The notes under the pieces are model-generated. The model was not told the DNA's origin and did not search any database. It saw nothing but the letters and a program-made list of their open reading frames with translations. From positions 8,742,001-8,806,000 of the forward strand of contig CM082597.2 in the NCBI GenBank assembly GCA_040954595.2: a stretch of DNA of 64,000 nt, written 5' to 3'. The stretch comes from Balanoglossus misakiensis (lineage: Eukaryota; Hemichordata). Shown here one piece after another: positions 35,376 through 48,500 of this stretch (its first letter is position 1; every line of letters starts with the position of its first letter). A program made the translations under genes and the position numbers.

Positions 35376-36110
35376 GTATGAACTTAAACTTGTAACGACG
35401 CCGCCACCTAATACTGTACTGGAGAGATGAAGTTAATACTTGTAACGACGCCGCCACCTAATACTGTACTGGAGAGATGAAGTTAATACTTGTAACGACG
35501 CCGCCACCTAATACTGTACTGGAGTGATGAAGTTAATACTTGTAACGACGCCGCCACCTAATACTGTACTGGAGAGATGAACTTAATACTTGTAACGACG
35601 CCGCCACCTAATACTGTACTGGAGAGATGAAGTTAATACTTGTAACGACGCCGCCACCTAATACTGTACTGGAGAGATGAAGTTAATACTTGTAACGACG
35701 CCGCCACCTAATACTGTACTGGAGAGATGAAGTTAATACTTGTAACGACGCCGCCACCTAATACTGTACTGGAGAGATGAAGTTAATACTTGTAACGACG
35801 CCGCCACCTAATACTGTACTGGAGAGATGAAGTTAATACTTGTAACGACGCCGCCACCTAATACTGTACTGGAGGGATGAACTTAAACTTGTAACGACGC
35901 CGCCACCTAATACTGTACTGGAGAGATGAAGTTAATACTTGTAACGACGCCGCCACCTAATACTGTACTGGAGAGATGAAGTTAATACTTGTAACGACGC
36001 CGCCACCTAATACTGTACTGGAGAGATGAACTTAATACTTGTAACGACGCCGCCACCTTATACTGTACTGGAGGGATGAACTTAAACCTGTAACGACGCC
36101 AGATGATGCT
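35344..36110 (+). repeat. 50-bp minisatellite, about 15 units
   Basis: 'ggagagatga' recurs at 35421, 35471, 35571 and so on, a 50-bp period. The unit reads 'gtaacgacgccgccaccta', 'atactgtactggag' then 'agatgaagttaatactt'. The first unit is the end of the exon-like segment with its GT donor. Later units carry AG, GG or TG in place of that GT. 50 is not divisible by three, so no continuous frame exists. Confidence 0.95.
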
Positions 36111-36189
36111 CCTGTGACCAGAGGGATGAACGACGCCATGATTTGTTGATCTGATCTAATTAATAATATTCATTCTTTTTTTTCAATAG

Positions 36190-36276
36190 GTTCATTGGTA
36201 TTATCATCGCCGGAGGGAGTCTAATCAATATCTACAACAACGCCGCACCAGATAACAATATCAAAACCAGAGGGAT
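36190..36276 (+). other. Paralogue of the exon-like segment
   Basis: Follows 'tttttcaatag'. It shares the GGTxxxxxxxxxGCxGGAGGGAGT pattern with 35303-35375, but no canonical donor is visible at its end (ccagagggatg). Confidence 0.3.
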
Positions 36277-36286
36277 GCTGTCAATA

Positions 36287-36465
36287 GGTTAGGCTAATAA
36301 AAATGGTTTAATCTGAGGGAATGGTAAAGGGTTGGTGTATGAATATGTTAGGGTAATAAAAAATGGTATAATCTAACGGAATGGTGAAGGGTTGGTGTAT
36401 AAACAGGTTAGGCTAATAAAAATGGTATAATCTAATGAAATGGTGAAGGGTTGGTGTATGATGAC
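36287..36465 (+). repeat. ~60-bp tandem repeat, three units
   Basis: 'ggttaggctaataaaaatgg' and 'aatggtgaagggttggtgta' recur three times. AT-rich sequence with scattered 'ggtataat' words continues to about 36800 without a clear period. Confidence 0.85.
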
Positions 36466-36884
36466 TAATAAGACATTGTGCACAAGGGTACTATAATAAA
36501 ACTGTCTGCAAGGGTATAATATTATGGTTTCAAGGGTATGATAAGTAATTAAAATACTATAAAAACATGAGTAATGCCACGTGGTAAATAAAAACTGTAC
36601 ATGTACAGAGGGTAAATACCGGTATAATATATAAAGGTGTTAACATCAATGGTGTAATAATAAAAAAAATGGGTAACACATGGTTTTGGTGGTATAATAA
36701 TAATAAAATGGTATTAACTTGATGGTATAAACATTATGGGATGTGTATAAACGGTGTTAATATTACAAAGGTATAATGATTAGTTGGGGTGTAATAATAA
36801 GAAATTTAAAATCATTGGGTAATTTATTAGTGTCAGGTTGGGTAAAATAATTGTTGCTATGCATTCGTGTAATAATTGTCTGCG

Positions 36885-37088
36885 GATTTTTTGCAGCGTT
36901 ACCCGCGTTCGCGTTCTTCATTGCAGGTCGCTCGTCATGTAATGGAATTTCGCCGTGTGCCCGTTTGATTCGCCGATGGATTTTTTACAACGTTACCCGC
37001 GTTCGCGTTCTTCATCGCAGTTGGATCGTCGTGTAATGGAATTTCGCCGTGTGCCCGTTTGATTCGCCGATGGATTTTTTGCTTTCGT
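36885..37088 (+). repeat. 94-bp tandem duplication, about two units
   Basis: 'gttacccgcgttcgcgttc' at 36898 and 36992, and 'atggaatttcgccgtgtgcc' at 36942 and 37036. CG-dinucleotide-rich, unlike its flanks. Confidence 0.9.
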
Positions 37089-37747
37089 CATCGTAATTCC
37101 CGCATCAACACGAATCCTCAATCTCGCGTAACAACAATACATCAAAATGTACACAGAAAAATAGGAGTCGGCAAGACAATTCTGGTTAGTTTGAGCCCCA
37201 ACCTTTTAAAATTCACAACGGGGGAGGGGGCAGTTTTTCCTCATTTTATATTTGGCTCGAGGTTTTTAACTGTCCCCAGGCGCGTAAAGTTAGTTAGTTT
37301 ATCACACAGTATGTAATTATCTTGCTTGATTTAAAAAAACACTAAAATTGTATGGGGGAGCTTCTTGCGATTTGCACTTAAGAAACTGATGGTTTGTACC
37401 CATAGATAATATTTAGTATTAAGCACATAATTGCCTGGAAATAAAAATTAACTCAAGGGTAGAATGCAACAGTTAATTTTGTGCAATATCAACAGGAGCT
37501 ATTTTGGCACCTTATTTCAGTTTGATAAACACTGTTTTTGCTCATTGTTTCATTTCGACCACATTATTTCAGTTTGATAAACACTGTTTTTGCTTATTGT
37601 TTCATTTCAACCACTTTTGTCACCTTGTTTTAAATTGAATGCAAGCATTGTTTCTGTTTGACCACTACTTGGGGTAATTGTTCCAAATTGGTATGCAAGA
37701 TATTTTACATCAGCAGTTAGTCATCTAGCCACACTTTAGCTGCACAG
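37089..37747. other. No gene; short 52-bp tandem duplication
   Basis: 'ttatttcagtttgataaaca' occurs at 37512 and 37564 in a 52-bp direct repeat. Nothing else recognised. Confidence 0.5.
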
Positions 37748-37875
37748 CATATGAAAAATAATGAAATTCATGCAAAAAGCAAAAAAGTATTATGGGTATA
37801 ATGCCATTGCAGCATTGGCGGTTCGACTCCGTCGATACTTACTTTGACGCATAAGTCTTCATTATTTTTCATATG
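37748..37875 (+). repeat. Inverted-repeat element enclosing a tRNA-like fold
   Basis: The ends are a perfect 18-bp inverted pair, catatgaaaaataatgaa at 37748-37765 and its complement at 37858-37875. Inside, 37785-37840 folds as a 7-bp acceptor stem (aagtatt / gatactt), a 5-bp anticodon-like arm (aatgc / gcatt, loop cattgca) and a 5-bp T arm (ggcgg / ccgtc) with loop ttcgact. GGTTCGACTCC matches the RNA polymerase III B box. There is no D arm or A box, U33 is absent, and no variable loop remains. It is therefore not a normal cytosolic tRNA gene. It may be a tRNA-derived remnant. Confidence 0.5.
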
Positions 37876-38842
37876 TAATAAATAAAACTCTTCCAAATTC
37901 ATATCTTTGTTTTAAGTTTGTGATTTTGCTTCAGTTAGGGGGCCCACATTTACCAAACCTGTCTTGCCATCTTTTCACATTTCTTCAAATATGCAGCGCC
38001 AGCGGTAGGCAGTATTTGATCAAATTGACCCACAAATCACTCAAAATTAATAGGCAGGATACTGTCCACTCTGGCCTGGTTACTGTCTGGCCTGCTTAAT
38101 GTTGACGCAAAGGTTGACCCCACCAAACACTCAAAATTAATAGGCAGCATACTGGCCACTCTGGCCTAGTTAATGTTGACGCAAAGGTTGACCCCACCAA
38201 ACACTCAAAATTAATGGGCACGATACTGGCAACTCTGGCCTAGTTAATGTTGACGCAAAGGTTGACCCCACCAAACACTCAAAATCAATGGGCAGCATAC
38301 TGTCCACTATGGCCTGGTTACTGTGTGCTCTGGTTAATGTTGACGCAAAGGTTGACCCCACCAAACACTCAAAATTAATGGGCAGCACACTGTCCACTAC
38401 GGCCTGGTTACTGTGTGCTCTGGTTAATGTTGATGCAAAGGTTGACCCCACCAAACACTCAAAATTAATGGGCAGAACACTGTCCACTATGGCCTGGTTA
38501 CTGTGTGCTCTGGTTAATGTTGATGCAAAGGTTGACCCCACCAAACACTCAAAATTAATGGGCAGGATACTGGCCACTCTGGCCTAGTTAATGTTGACGC
38601 AAAGGTTGACCCCCACCAAACACTCAAAATTAATGGGCACGATACTGGCCACTCTGGCCTAGTTAATGTTGACGCAAAGGTTGACCCCACCAAACACTCA
38701 AAATTAATGGGCAGCACACTGTCCACTACGGCCTGGTTACTGTGTGCTCTGGTTAATGTTGATGCAAAGGTTGACCCCACCAAACACTCAAAATTAATGG
38801 GCAGAACACTGTCCACTATGGCCTGGTTACTGTGTGCTCTGG

Positions 38843-41800
38843 TTAATGTTGATGCAAAGGTTGACCCCACCAAACACTCAAAATTAATGGGCAGGATACT
38901 GGCCACTCTGGCCTAGTTAATGTTGACGCAAAGGTTGACCCCCACCAAACACTCAAAATTAATGGGCACGATACTGGCCACTCTGGCCTAGTAAATGTTG
39001 ACGCAAAGGTTGACCCCCACCAAACACTCAAAATTAATGGGCACGATACTGGCCACTCTGGCCTAGTTAATGTTGACGCAAAGGTTGACCCCACCAAACA
39101 CTCAAAATTAATGGGCAGCACACTGTCCACTACGGACTGGTTACTGTGTGCTCTGGTTAATGTTGACTCAAAGGTTGACCCCACCAAACACTCAAAATTA
39201 ATGGGCAGAACACTGTCCACTATGGCCTGGTTACTGTGTGCTCTGGTTAATGTTGATGCAAAGGTTGACCCCACCAAACACTCAAAATTAATGGGCAGGA
39301 TACTGGCCACTCTGGCCTAGTTAATGTTGACGCAAAGGTTGACCCCCACCAAACACTCAAAATTAATGGGCACGATACTGGCCACTCTGGCCTAGTTAAT
39401 GTTGACGCAAAGGTTGACCCCCACCAAACACTCAAAATTAATGGGCACGATACTGGCCACTCTGGCCTAGTTAATGTTGACGCAAAGGTTGACCCCACCA
39501 AACACTCAAAATTAATGGGCAGCACACTGTCCACTACGGACTGGTTACTGTGTGCTCTGGTTAATGTTGACGCAAAGGTTGACCCCACCAAACACTCAAA
39601 ATTAATGGGCAGAACACTGTCCACTATGGCCTGGTTACTGTGTGCTCTGGTTAATGTTGACGCAAAGGTTGACCCCACCAAACACTCAAAATTAATGGGC
39701 AGAACACTGTCCACTACGGCCTGGTTATTGTGTGCTCTGGTTAATGTTGACGCAAAGGTTGACCCCACCAAACACTCAAAATTAATGGGCAGAACACTGT
39801 CCACTACGGCCTGGTTATTGTGTGCTCTGGTTAATGTTGACGCAAAGGTTGACGCCACCAAACACTCAAAATCAATGGGCAGCATACTGTCCACTATGGC
39901 CTGGTTACTGTGTGCTCTGGTTAATGTTGACGCAAAGGTTGACCCCACCAAACACTCAAAATTAATGGGCAGCACACTGTCCACTATGGCCTGGTTACTG
40001 TGTGCTCTGGTTAATGTTGACGCAAAGGTTGACCCCACCAAACACTCAAAATTAATGGGCAGAACACTGTCCACTACGGCCTGGTTACTGTGTGCTCTGG
40101 TTAATGTTGACGCAAAGGTTGACCCCACCAAACACTCAAAATTAATGGGCAGAACACTGTCCACTATGGCCTGGTTACTGTGTGCTCTGGTTAATGTTGA
40201 CGCAAAGGTTGACCCCACCAAACACTCAAAATTAATGGGCAGAACACTGTCCACTACGGCCTGGTTACTGTGTGCTCTGGTTAATGTTGACGCAAAGGTT
40301 GACCCCACCAAACACTCAAAATTAATGGGCAGAACACTGTCCACTACGGCCTGGTTACTGTGTGCTCTGGTTAATGTTGACGCAAAGGTTGACCCCACCA
40401 AACACTCAAAATTAATGGGCAGAACACTGTCCACTATGGCCTGGTTACTGTGTGCTCTGGTTAATGTTGACGCAAAGGTTGACCCCACCAAACACTCAAA
40501 ATTAATGGGCAGCACACTGTCCACTATGGCCTGGTTACTGTGTGCTCTGGTTAATGTTGACGCAAAGGTTGACCCCACCAAACACTCAAAATTAATGGGC
40601 AGAACACTGTCCACTATGGCCTGGTTACTGTGTGCTCTGGTTAATGTTGACGCAAAGGTTGACCCCCACCAAACACTCAAAATTAATGGGCACGATACTG
40701 GCCACTCTGGCCTAGTTAATGTTGACGCAAAGGTTGACCCCACCAAACACTCAAAATTAATGGGCAGAACACTGTCCACTATGGCCTGGTTACTGTGTGC
40801 TCTGGTTAATGTTGATGCAAAGGTTGACCCCACCAAACACTCAAAATTAATGGGCAGGATACTGGCCACTCTGGCCTAGTTAATGTTGACGCAAAGGTTG
40901 ACCCCCACCAAACACTCAAAATTAATGGGCACGATACTGGCCACTCTGGCCTAGTAAATGTTGACGCAAAGGTTGACCCCCACCAAACACTCAAAATTAA
41001 TGGGCACGATACTGGCCACTCTGGCCTAGTTAATGTTGACGCAAAGGTTGACCCCACCAAACACTCAAAATTAATGGGCAGCACACTGTCCACTACGGAC
41101 TGGTTACTGTGTGCTCTGGTTAATGTTGACTCAAAGGTTGACCCCACCAAACACTCAAAATTAATGGGCAGAACACTGTCCACTATGGCCTGGTTACTGT
41201 GTGCTCTGGTTAATGTTGATGCAAAGGTTGACCCCACCAAACACTCAAAATTAATGGGCAGGATACTGGCCACTCTGGCCTAGTTAATGTTGACGCAAAG
41301 GTTGACCCCCACCAAACACTCAAAATTAATGGGCACGATACTGGCCACTCTGGCCTAGTTAATGTTGACGCAAAGGTTGACCCCCACCAAACACTCAAAA
41401 TTAATGGGCACGATACTGGCCACTCTGGCCTAGTTAATGTTGACGCAAAGGTTGACCCCACCAAACACTCAAAATTAATGGGCAGCACACTGTCCACTAC
41501 GGACTGGTTACTGTGTGCTCTGGTTAATGTTGACGCAAAGGTTGACCCCACCAAACACTCAAAATTAATGGGCAGAACACTGTCCACTATGGCCTGGTTA
41601 CTGTGTGCTCTGGTTAATGTTGACGCAAAGGTTGACCCCACCAAACACTCAAAATTAATGGGCAGAACACTGTCCACTACGGCCTGGTTATTGTGTGCTC
41701 TGGTTAATGTTGACGCAAAGGTTGACCCCACCAAACACTCAAAATTAATGGGCAGAACACTGTCCACTACGGCCTGGTTATTGTGTGCTCTGGTTAATGT

Positions 41801-42752
41801 TGACGCAAAGGTTGACGCCACCAAACACTCAAAATCAATGGGCAGCATACTGTCCACTATGGCCTGGTTACTGTGTGCTCTGGTTAATGTTGACGCAAAG
41901 GTTGACCCCACCAAACACTCAAAATTAATGGGCAGCACACTGTCCACTATGGCCTGGTTACTGTGTGCTCTGGTTAATGTTGACGCAAAGGTTGACCCCA
42001 CCAAACACTCAAAATTAATGGGCAGAACACTGTCCACTACGGCCTGGTTACTGTGTGCTCTGGTTAATGTTGACGCAAAGGTTGACCCCACCAAACACTC
42101 AAAATTAATGGGCAGAACACTGTCCACTATGGCCTGGTTACTGTGTGCTCTGGTTAATGTTGACGCAAAGGTTGACCCCACCAAACACTCAAAATTAATG
42201 GGCAGAACACTGTCCACTACGGCCTGGTTACTGTGTGCTCTGGTTAATGTTGACGCAAAGGTTGACCCCACCAAACACTCAAAATTAATGGGCAGAACAC
42301 TGTCCACTACGGCCTGGTTACTGTGTGCTCTGGTTAATGTTGACGCAAAGGTTGACCCCACCAAACACTCAAAATTAATGGGCAGAACACTGTCCACTAT
42401 GGCCTGGTTACTGTGTGCTCTGGTTAATGTTGACGCAAAGGTTGACCCCACCAAACACTCAAAATTAATGGGCAGCACACTGTCCACTATGGCCTGGTTA
42501 CTGTGTGCTCTGGTTAATGTTGACGCAAAGGTTGACCCCACCAAACACTCAAAATTAATGGGCAGAACACTGTCCACTATGGCCTGGTTACTGTGTGCTC
42601 TGGTTAATGTTGACGCAAAGGTTGACCCCCACCAAACACTCAAAATTAATGGGCACGATACTGGCCACTCTGGCCTAGTTAATGTTGACGCAAAGGTTGA
42701 CCCCACCAAACACTCAAAATTAATGGGCACGATACTGGCCACTCTGGCCTAG
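38843..42752. repeat. Higher-order duplication within the array, 1963-bp offset
   Basis: Rare variants (gactcaaagg, acggactgg, gttgacgccacc with 'aaatcaatgggcagcat') recur in the same order 1963 bp apart, for example 38843-39310 against 40806-41273 and 39515 against 41478. This shows a recent block duplication about 22 units long. Confidence 0.9.
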
Positions 42753-42826
42753 TTAATGATGACGCAAAGGTTGACCCCACCAAACACTCAAAATTAATGG
42801 GCACGATACTGGCCACTCTGGCCTAG

Positions 42827-45226
42827 TTAATGTTGACGCAAAGGTTGACCCCACCAAACACTCAAAATTAATGGGCACGATACTGGCCACTCTGGCCTAG
42901 TTAATGTTGACGCAAAGGTTGACCCCACCAAACACTCAAAATTAATGGGCAGAACACTGTCCACTACGGCCTGGTTACTGTGTGCTCTGGTTAATGTTGA
43001 CGCAAAGGTTGACCCCACCAAACACTCAAAATTAATGGGCAGAACACTGTCCACTATGGCCTGGTTACTGTGTGCTCTGGTTAATGTTGACGCAAAGGTT
43101 GACCCCACCAAACACTCAAAATTAATGGGCAGAACACTGTCCACTACGGCCTGGTTACTGTGTGCTCTGATTAATGTTGACGCAAAGGTTGACCCCACCA
43201 AACACTCAAAATTAATGGGCAGAACACTGTCCACTATGGCCTGGTTACTCTGTGCTCTGGTTAATGTTGACGCAAAGGTTGACCCCACCAAACACTCAAA
43301 ATTAATGGGCAGCACACTGTCCACTATGGCCTGGTTACTGTGTGCTCTGGTTAATTTTGACGCAAAGGTTGACCCCACCAAACACTCAAAATTAATGGGC
43401 AGAACACTGTCCACTACGGCCTGGTTACTGTGTGCTCTGGTTAATGTTGACGCAAAGGTTGACCCCACCAAACACTCAAAATTAATGGGCAGAACACTGT
43501 CCACTATGGCCTGGTTACTGTGTGCTCTGGTTAATGTTGACGCAAAGGTTGACCCCACCAAACACTCAAAATTAATGGGCAGCACACTGTCCACTATGGC
43601 CTGGTTACTGTGTGCTCTGGTTAATGTTGACGCAAAGGTTGACCCCACCAAACACTCAAAATTAATGGGCAGAACACTGTCCACTATGGCCTGGTTACTG
43701 TGTGCTCTGGTTAATGTTGACGCAAAGGTTGACCCCCACCAAACACTCAAAATTAATGGGCACGATACTGGCCACTCTGGCCTAGTTAATGTTGACGCAA
43801 AGGTTGACCCCACCAAACACTCAAAATTAATGGGCACGATACTGGCCACTCTGGCCTAGTTAATGATGACGCAAAGGTTGACCCCACCAAACACTCAAAA
43901 TTAATGGGCACGATACTGGCCACTCTGGCCTAGTTAATGTTGACGCAAAGGTTGACCCCACCAAACACTCAAAATTAATGGGCACGATACTGGCCACTCT
44001 GGCCTAGTTAATGTTGACGCAAAGGTTGACCCCACCAAACACTCAAAATTAATGGGCAGAACACTGTCCACTACGGCCTGGTTACTGTGTGCTCTGGTTA
44101 ATGTTGACGCAAAGGTTGACCCCACCAAACACTCAAAATTAATGGGCAGAACACTGTCCACTATGGCCTGGTTACTGTGTGCTCTGGTTAATGTTGACGC
44201 AAAGGTTGACCCCACCAAACACTCAAAATTAATGGGCAGAACACTGTCCACTACGGCCTGGTTACTGTGTGCTCTGATTAATGTTGACGCAAAGGTTGAC
44301 CCCACCAAACACTCAAAATTAATGGGCAGAACACTGTCCACTATGGCCTGGTTACTCTGTGCTCTGGTTAATGTTGACGCAAAGGTTGACCCCACCAAAC
44401 ACTCAAAATTAATGGGCAGCACACTGTCCACTATGGCCTGGTTACTGTGTGCTCTGGTTAATTTTGACGCAAAGGTTGACCCCACCAAACACTCAAAATT
44501 AATGGGCAGAACACTGTCCACTACGGCCTGGTTACTGTGTGCTCTGGTTAATGTTGACGCAAAGGTTGACCCCACCAAACACTCAAAATTAATGGGCAGA
44601 ACACTGTCCACTATGGCCTGGTTACTGTGTGCTCTGGTTAATGTTGACGCAAAGGTTGACCCCACCAAACACTCAAAATTAATGGGCAGAACACTGTCCA
44701 CTACGGCCTGGTTACTGTGTGCTCTGGTTAATGTTGACGCAAAGGTTGACCCCACCAAACACTCAAAATTAATGGGCAAAACACTGTCCACTACGGCCTG
44801 GTTACTGTGTGCTCTGGTTAATGTTGACGCAAAGGTTGACCCCACCAAACACTCAAAATTAATGGGCAGAACACTGTCCACTATGGCCTGGTTACTGTGT
44901 GCTCTGGTTAATGTTGACGCAAAGGTTGACCCCACCAAACACTCAAAATTAATGGGCAGCACACTGTCCACTATGGCCTGGTTACTGTGTGCTCTGGTTA
45001 ATGTTGACGCAAAGGTTGACCCCACCAAACACTCAAAATTAATGGGCAGAACACTGTCCACTACGGCCTGGTTACTGTGTGCTCTGGTTAATGTTGACGC
45101 AAAGGTTGACCCCCACCAAACACTCAAAATTAATGGGCACGATACTGGCCACTCTGGCCTAGTTAATGTTGACGCAAAGGTTGACCCCACAAAACACTCA
45201 AAATTAATGGGCACGATACTGGCCAC
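42827..45226. repeat. Higher-order duplication within the array, 1107-bp offset
   Basis: The unit variants 'gctctgattaatg', 'ttactctgtgctc' and 'ttaattttgacgc' occur in the same order 1107 bp apart (for example 43170 and 44277). Confidence 0.9.
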
Positions 45227-45537
45227 TCTGGCCTAGTTAATGTTGACGCAAAGGTTGACCCCACCAAACACTGAAAATTAATGGGCACGATACTGGCCAC
45301 TCTGGCCTAGTTAATGTTGACGCAAAGGTTGACCCCACCAAACACTCAAAATTAATGGGCACGATACTGGCCACTCTGGCCTAGTTAATGTTGACGCAAA
45401 GGTTGACCCCACCAAACACTCAAAATTAATGGGCAGAACACTGTCCACTACGGCCTGGTTACTGTGTGCTCTGGTTAATGTTGACGCAAAGGTTGACCCC
45501 ACCAAACACTCAAAATTAATGGGCAGAACACTGTCCA

Positions 45538-48500
45538 TTAGGCCTGGTTACTGTGTGCTCTGGTTAATGTTGACGCAAAGGTTGACCCCACCAAACACTC
45601 AAAATTAATGGGCAGCACACTGTCCACTACGGCCTGGTTACTGTGTGCTCTGGTTAATGTTGACGCAAAGGTTGACCCCACCAAACACTCAAAATTAATG
45701 GGCAGAACACTGTCCACTACGGCCTGGTTACTGTGTGCTCTGGTTAATGTTGACGCAAAGGTTGACCTCACCAAACACTCAAAATTAATGGGCAGAACAC
45801 TGTCCACTACGGCCTGGTTACTGTGTGCTCTGGTTAATGTTGACGCAAAGGTTGACCCCACCAAACACTCAAAATTAATGGGCAGAACACTGTCCACTAC
45901 GGCCTGGTTACTGTGTGCTCTGGTTAATGTTGACGCAAAGGTTGACCCCACCAAACACTCAAAATTAATGGGCAGAACACTGTCCACTACGGCCTGGTTA
46001 CTGTGTGCTCTGGTTAATGTTGACGCAAAGGTTGACCCCACCAAACACTCAAAATTAATGGGCAGAACACTGTCCACTACGGCCTGGTTACTGTGTGCTC
46101 TGGTTAATGTTGACGCAAAGGTTGACCCCACCAAACACTCAAAATTAATAGGCAGAACACTGTCCACTACGGCCTGGTTACTGTGTGCTCTGGTTAATGT
46201 TGACGCAAAGGTTGACCCCACCAAACACTCAAAATTAATGGGCAGAACACTGTCCACTACGGCCTGGTTACTGTGTGCTCTGGTTAATGTTGACGCAAAG
46301 GTTGACCCCACCAAACACTCAAAATTAATGGGCAGAACACTGTCCACTACGGCCTGGTTACTGTGTGCTCTGGTTAATGTTGACGCAAAGGTTGACCCCA
46401 CCAAACACTCAAAATTAATGGGCAGAACACTGTCCACTATGGCCTGGTTACTGTGTGCTCTGGTTAATGTTGACGCAAAGGTTGACCCCACCAAACACTC
46501 AAAATTAATGGGCAGCACACTGTCCACTATGGCCTGGTTACTGTGTGCTCTGGTTAATGTTGACGCAAAGGTTGACCCCACCAAACACTCAAAATTAATG
46601 GGCAGAACACTGTCCACTACGGCCTGGTTACTGTGTGCTCTGGTTAATGTTGACGCAAAGGTTGACCCCACCAAACACTCAAAATTAATGGGCAGAACAC
46701 TGTCCACTATGGCCTGGTTACTGTGTGCTCTGGTTAATGTTGACGCAAAGGTTGACCCCACCAAACACTCAAAATTAATGGGCAGAACACTGTCCACTAC
46801 GGCCTGGTTACTGTGTGCTCTGGTTAATGTTGACGCAAAGGTTGACCCCACCAAACACTCAAAATTAATGGGCAGAACACTGTCCACTATGGCCTGGTTA
46901 CTGTGTGCTCTGGTTAATGTTGACGCAAAGGTTGACCCCACCAAACACTCAAAATTAATGGGCAGAACACTGTCCACTACGGCCTGGTTACTGTGTGCTC
47001 TGGTTAATGTTGACGCAAAGGTTGACCCCACCAAACACTCAAAATTAATGGGCAGAACACTGTCCACAACGGCCTGGTTACTGTGTGCTCTGGTTAATGT
47101 TGACGCAAAGGTTGACCCCACCAAACACTCAAAATTAATGGGCAGAACACTGTCCACTACGGCCTGGTTACTGTGTGCTCTGGTTAATGTTGACGCAAAG
47201 GTTGACCCCACCAAACACTCAAAATTAATGGGCAGAACACTGTCCACTACGGCCTGGTTACTGTGTGCTCTGGTTAATGTTGACGCAAAGGTTGACCCCA
47301 CCAAACACTCAAAATTAATGGGCAGAACACTGTCCACTACGGCCTGGTTACTGTGTGCTCTGGTTAATGTTGACGCAAAGGTTGACCCCACCAAACACTC
47401 AAAATTAATGGGCAGAACACTGTCCACTACGGCCTGGTTACTGTGTGCTCTGGTTAATGTTGACGCAAAGGTTGACCCCACCAAACACTCAAAATTAATG
47501 GGCAGAACACTGTCCACTACGGCCTGGTTACTGTGTGCTCTGGTTAATGTTGACGCAAAGGTTGACCCCACCAAACACTCAAAATTAATGGGCAGAACAC
47601 TGTCCACTATGGCCTGGTTACTGTGTGCTCTGGTTAATGTTGACGCAAAGGTTGACCCCACCAAACACTCAAAATTAATGGGCAGAACACTGTCCATTAG
47701 GCCTGGTTACTGTGTGCTCTGATTAATGTTGACGCAAAGGTTGACCCCACCAAACACTCAAAATTAATGGGCAGCACACTGTCCACTACGGCCTGGTTAC
47801 TGTGTGCTCTGGTTAATGTTGACGCAAAGGTTGACCCCACCAAACACTCAAAATTAATGGGCAGAACACTGTCCACTATGGCCTGGTTACTGTGTGCTCT
47901 GGTTAATGTTGACGCAAAGGTTGACCCCACCAAACACTCAAAATTAATGGGCAGAACACTGTCCACTACGGCCTGGTTACTGTGTGCTCTGGTTAATGTT
48001 GACGCAAAGGTTGACCCCACCAAACACTCAAAATTAATGGGCAGAACACTGTCCACTACGGCCTGGTTACTGTGTGCTCTGGTTAATGTTGACGCAAAGG
48101 TTGACCCCACCAAACACTCAAAATTAATGGGCAGAACACTGTCCACTACGGCCTGGTTACTGTGTGCTCTGGTTAATGTTGACGCAAAGGTTGACCCCAC
48201 CAAACACTCAAAATTAATGGGCAGAACACTGTCCACTACGGCCTGGTTACTGTGTGCTCTGGTTAATGTTGACGCAAAGGTTGACCCCACCAAACACTCA
48301 AAATTAATGGGCAGCACACTGTCCACTATGGCCTGGTTACTGTGTGCTCTGGTTAATGTTGACGCAAAGGTTGACCCCACCAAACACTCAAAATTAATGG
48401 GCAGCACACTGTCCACTATGGCCTGGTTACTGTGTGCTCTGGTTAATGTTGACGCAAAGGTTGACCCCACCAAACACTCAAAATTAATGGGCAGAACACT

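Noticed and set aside
37785-37840. Functional cytosolic tRNA-Gln(UUG)
   Set aside because: There is no D arm or A box, the residue before the putative anticodon is A instead of U, and the variable loop is absent. Kept only as a tRNA-like fold.
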